A stretch of 40,356 nt of DNA from an uncultured Clostridia bacterium (lineage in GTDB: Bacteria; Bacillota; Clostridia; Christensenellales; Aristaeellaceae): the NCBI GenBank assembly GCA_947166385.1, contig CAMVEB010000037.1:1-40356 (forward strand), in the 5' to 3' direction. Shown here piece by piece: positions 40,040 through 40,356 of this stretch (position 1 is its first letter; each line of letters begins with the position of its first letter). The notes under the pieces were generated by a model that was not told the origin of the DNA, did not search any database, and saw only the letters and a program-made list of their open reading frames with translations. The position numbers were made by a program, and so were the translations under genes.

Positions 40040-40356
40040 GGACGGGACAATGGGTACAGTCCCATTGACGGGACAATGGGTAAGCATCGTACCGGGACGG
40101 GACAATGGGTACAGTCCCATTGACGGGACAATGGGTACAGTCCCCTTTGTCCCATCGGAGATGTGACAAAGGGGGCCGTCCCCATGTGTCCCTAGATGTG
40201 ACAAAGGGGGCCGTCCCCATGTGTCCCTCATCGGAGATGTGACAAAGGGGGCCGTCCCCATGTGTCCCTGATAGATGGTTGAGAATGGGTACAGTCCCAT
40301 TGACGGGACAATGGGTACAGTCCCATTGACGGGACAATGGGTACAGTCCCCTTTGT
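40040..40356. repeat. tandem array of REP-like palindromes
   Basis: Repeats of two kinds fill the end of the window and run off it. Type 1 is GGGACAATGGGTACAGTCCC (at least six copies, some truncated). Type 2 is GTGACAAAGGGGGCCGTCCC followed by CATGTGTCCC (three copies). Both form GGGAC/GTCCC hairpins and are the same family as the elements at 35110 and 36121. No protein is encoded. Confidence 0.9.

Noticed and set aside
40040..40356. attachment site or prophage edge next to tRNA genes
   Set aside because: No duplicated tRNA end, integrase or phage gene is seen; the sequence is a palindrome array.

Overview
The window looks like chromosomal DNA from a gut-type Clostridia/Bacillota bacterium, probably an uncultured Christensenellales- or Lachnospirales-like lineage. 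This is inferred from strong sigma-A promoters with 17-bp spacers, GGAGG ribosome sites, CapA/CapB/CpsB/LCP capsule control proteins, a VanY pair and Firmicutes-type tRNAs. Species cannot be fixed from the sequence alone.

Layout. (1) 1-10300 is a scrambled accessory region. It holds a small membrane protein, a VapBC toxin-antitoxin pair, two copies of a DUF2442 gene (one still beside its DUF4160 partner), a secreted LRR/Ig-like protein, a two-gene AAA ATPase + TOPRIM (DUF3226-like) candidate defence pair, a truncated NeuD-like acyltransferase, an inositol-monophosphatase-family gene and a solitary AAA ATPase. Between these lie stumps of at least five other genes: AlbA_2 regulator, DegT aminotransferase, DUF4143 ATPase and two unidentified tails. 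Direct repeats and transplanted fragments link the pieces. (2) 10300-32970 is a large Wzx/Wzy-type exopolysaccharide locus: CapE-like dehydratase and CapG-like 2-epimerase, then a long structured leader, a Wzz/CapA-like protein, a dead BY-kinase, a priming phosphoglycosyltransferase, five glycosyltransferases, an EpsG-like polymerase, a pyruvyltransferase-family protein, an acyltransferase, a flippase, an aldo/keto reductase, a hexapeptide acetyltransferase and an FrhB-family Fe-S protein. The control block follows (CpsB phosphatase, LCP ligase, intact CapB kinase) with two odd secreted proteins, one Lys-rich and one strongly acidic. (3) 33050-35100 has a metallophosphoesterase and a UDP-glucose dehydrogenase. 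(4) 35300-39270 is a polar amino acid ABC transporter with two VanY-type D,D-carboxypeptidases downstream. (5) 39300-40020 is a seven-tRNA operon (Arg, His, Gln, Lys, Leu, Gly, Gly), and the window ends in an array of REP-like palindromes.

How it fits together. The central glycosyltransferase block (about 15.7-28.9 kb) is visibly more AT-rich than the conserved flanks, as expected for an exchangeable capsule cassette. Transcription units are punctuated by a recurrent module: a GCCGC-tetraloop-GCGGC terminator, an AT box often containing CGATTTAAATCG, then a TTGACA-N17-TATACT promoter. Forms of it occur at about 2.17, 3.72, 6.38, 10.31, 12.70 and 32.98 kb. The most unusual material is the accessory region: a 4.2-kb segment carrying the AAA/TOPRIM pair between near-identical direct repeats, pieces of its genes copied elsewhere, and a scar that looks like a duplicated phosphatase locus deleted across a 5-bp microhomology.
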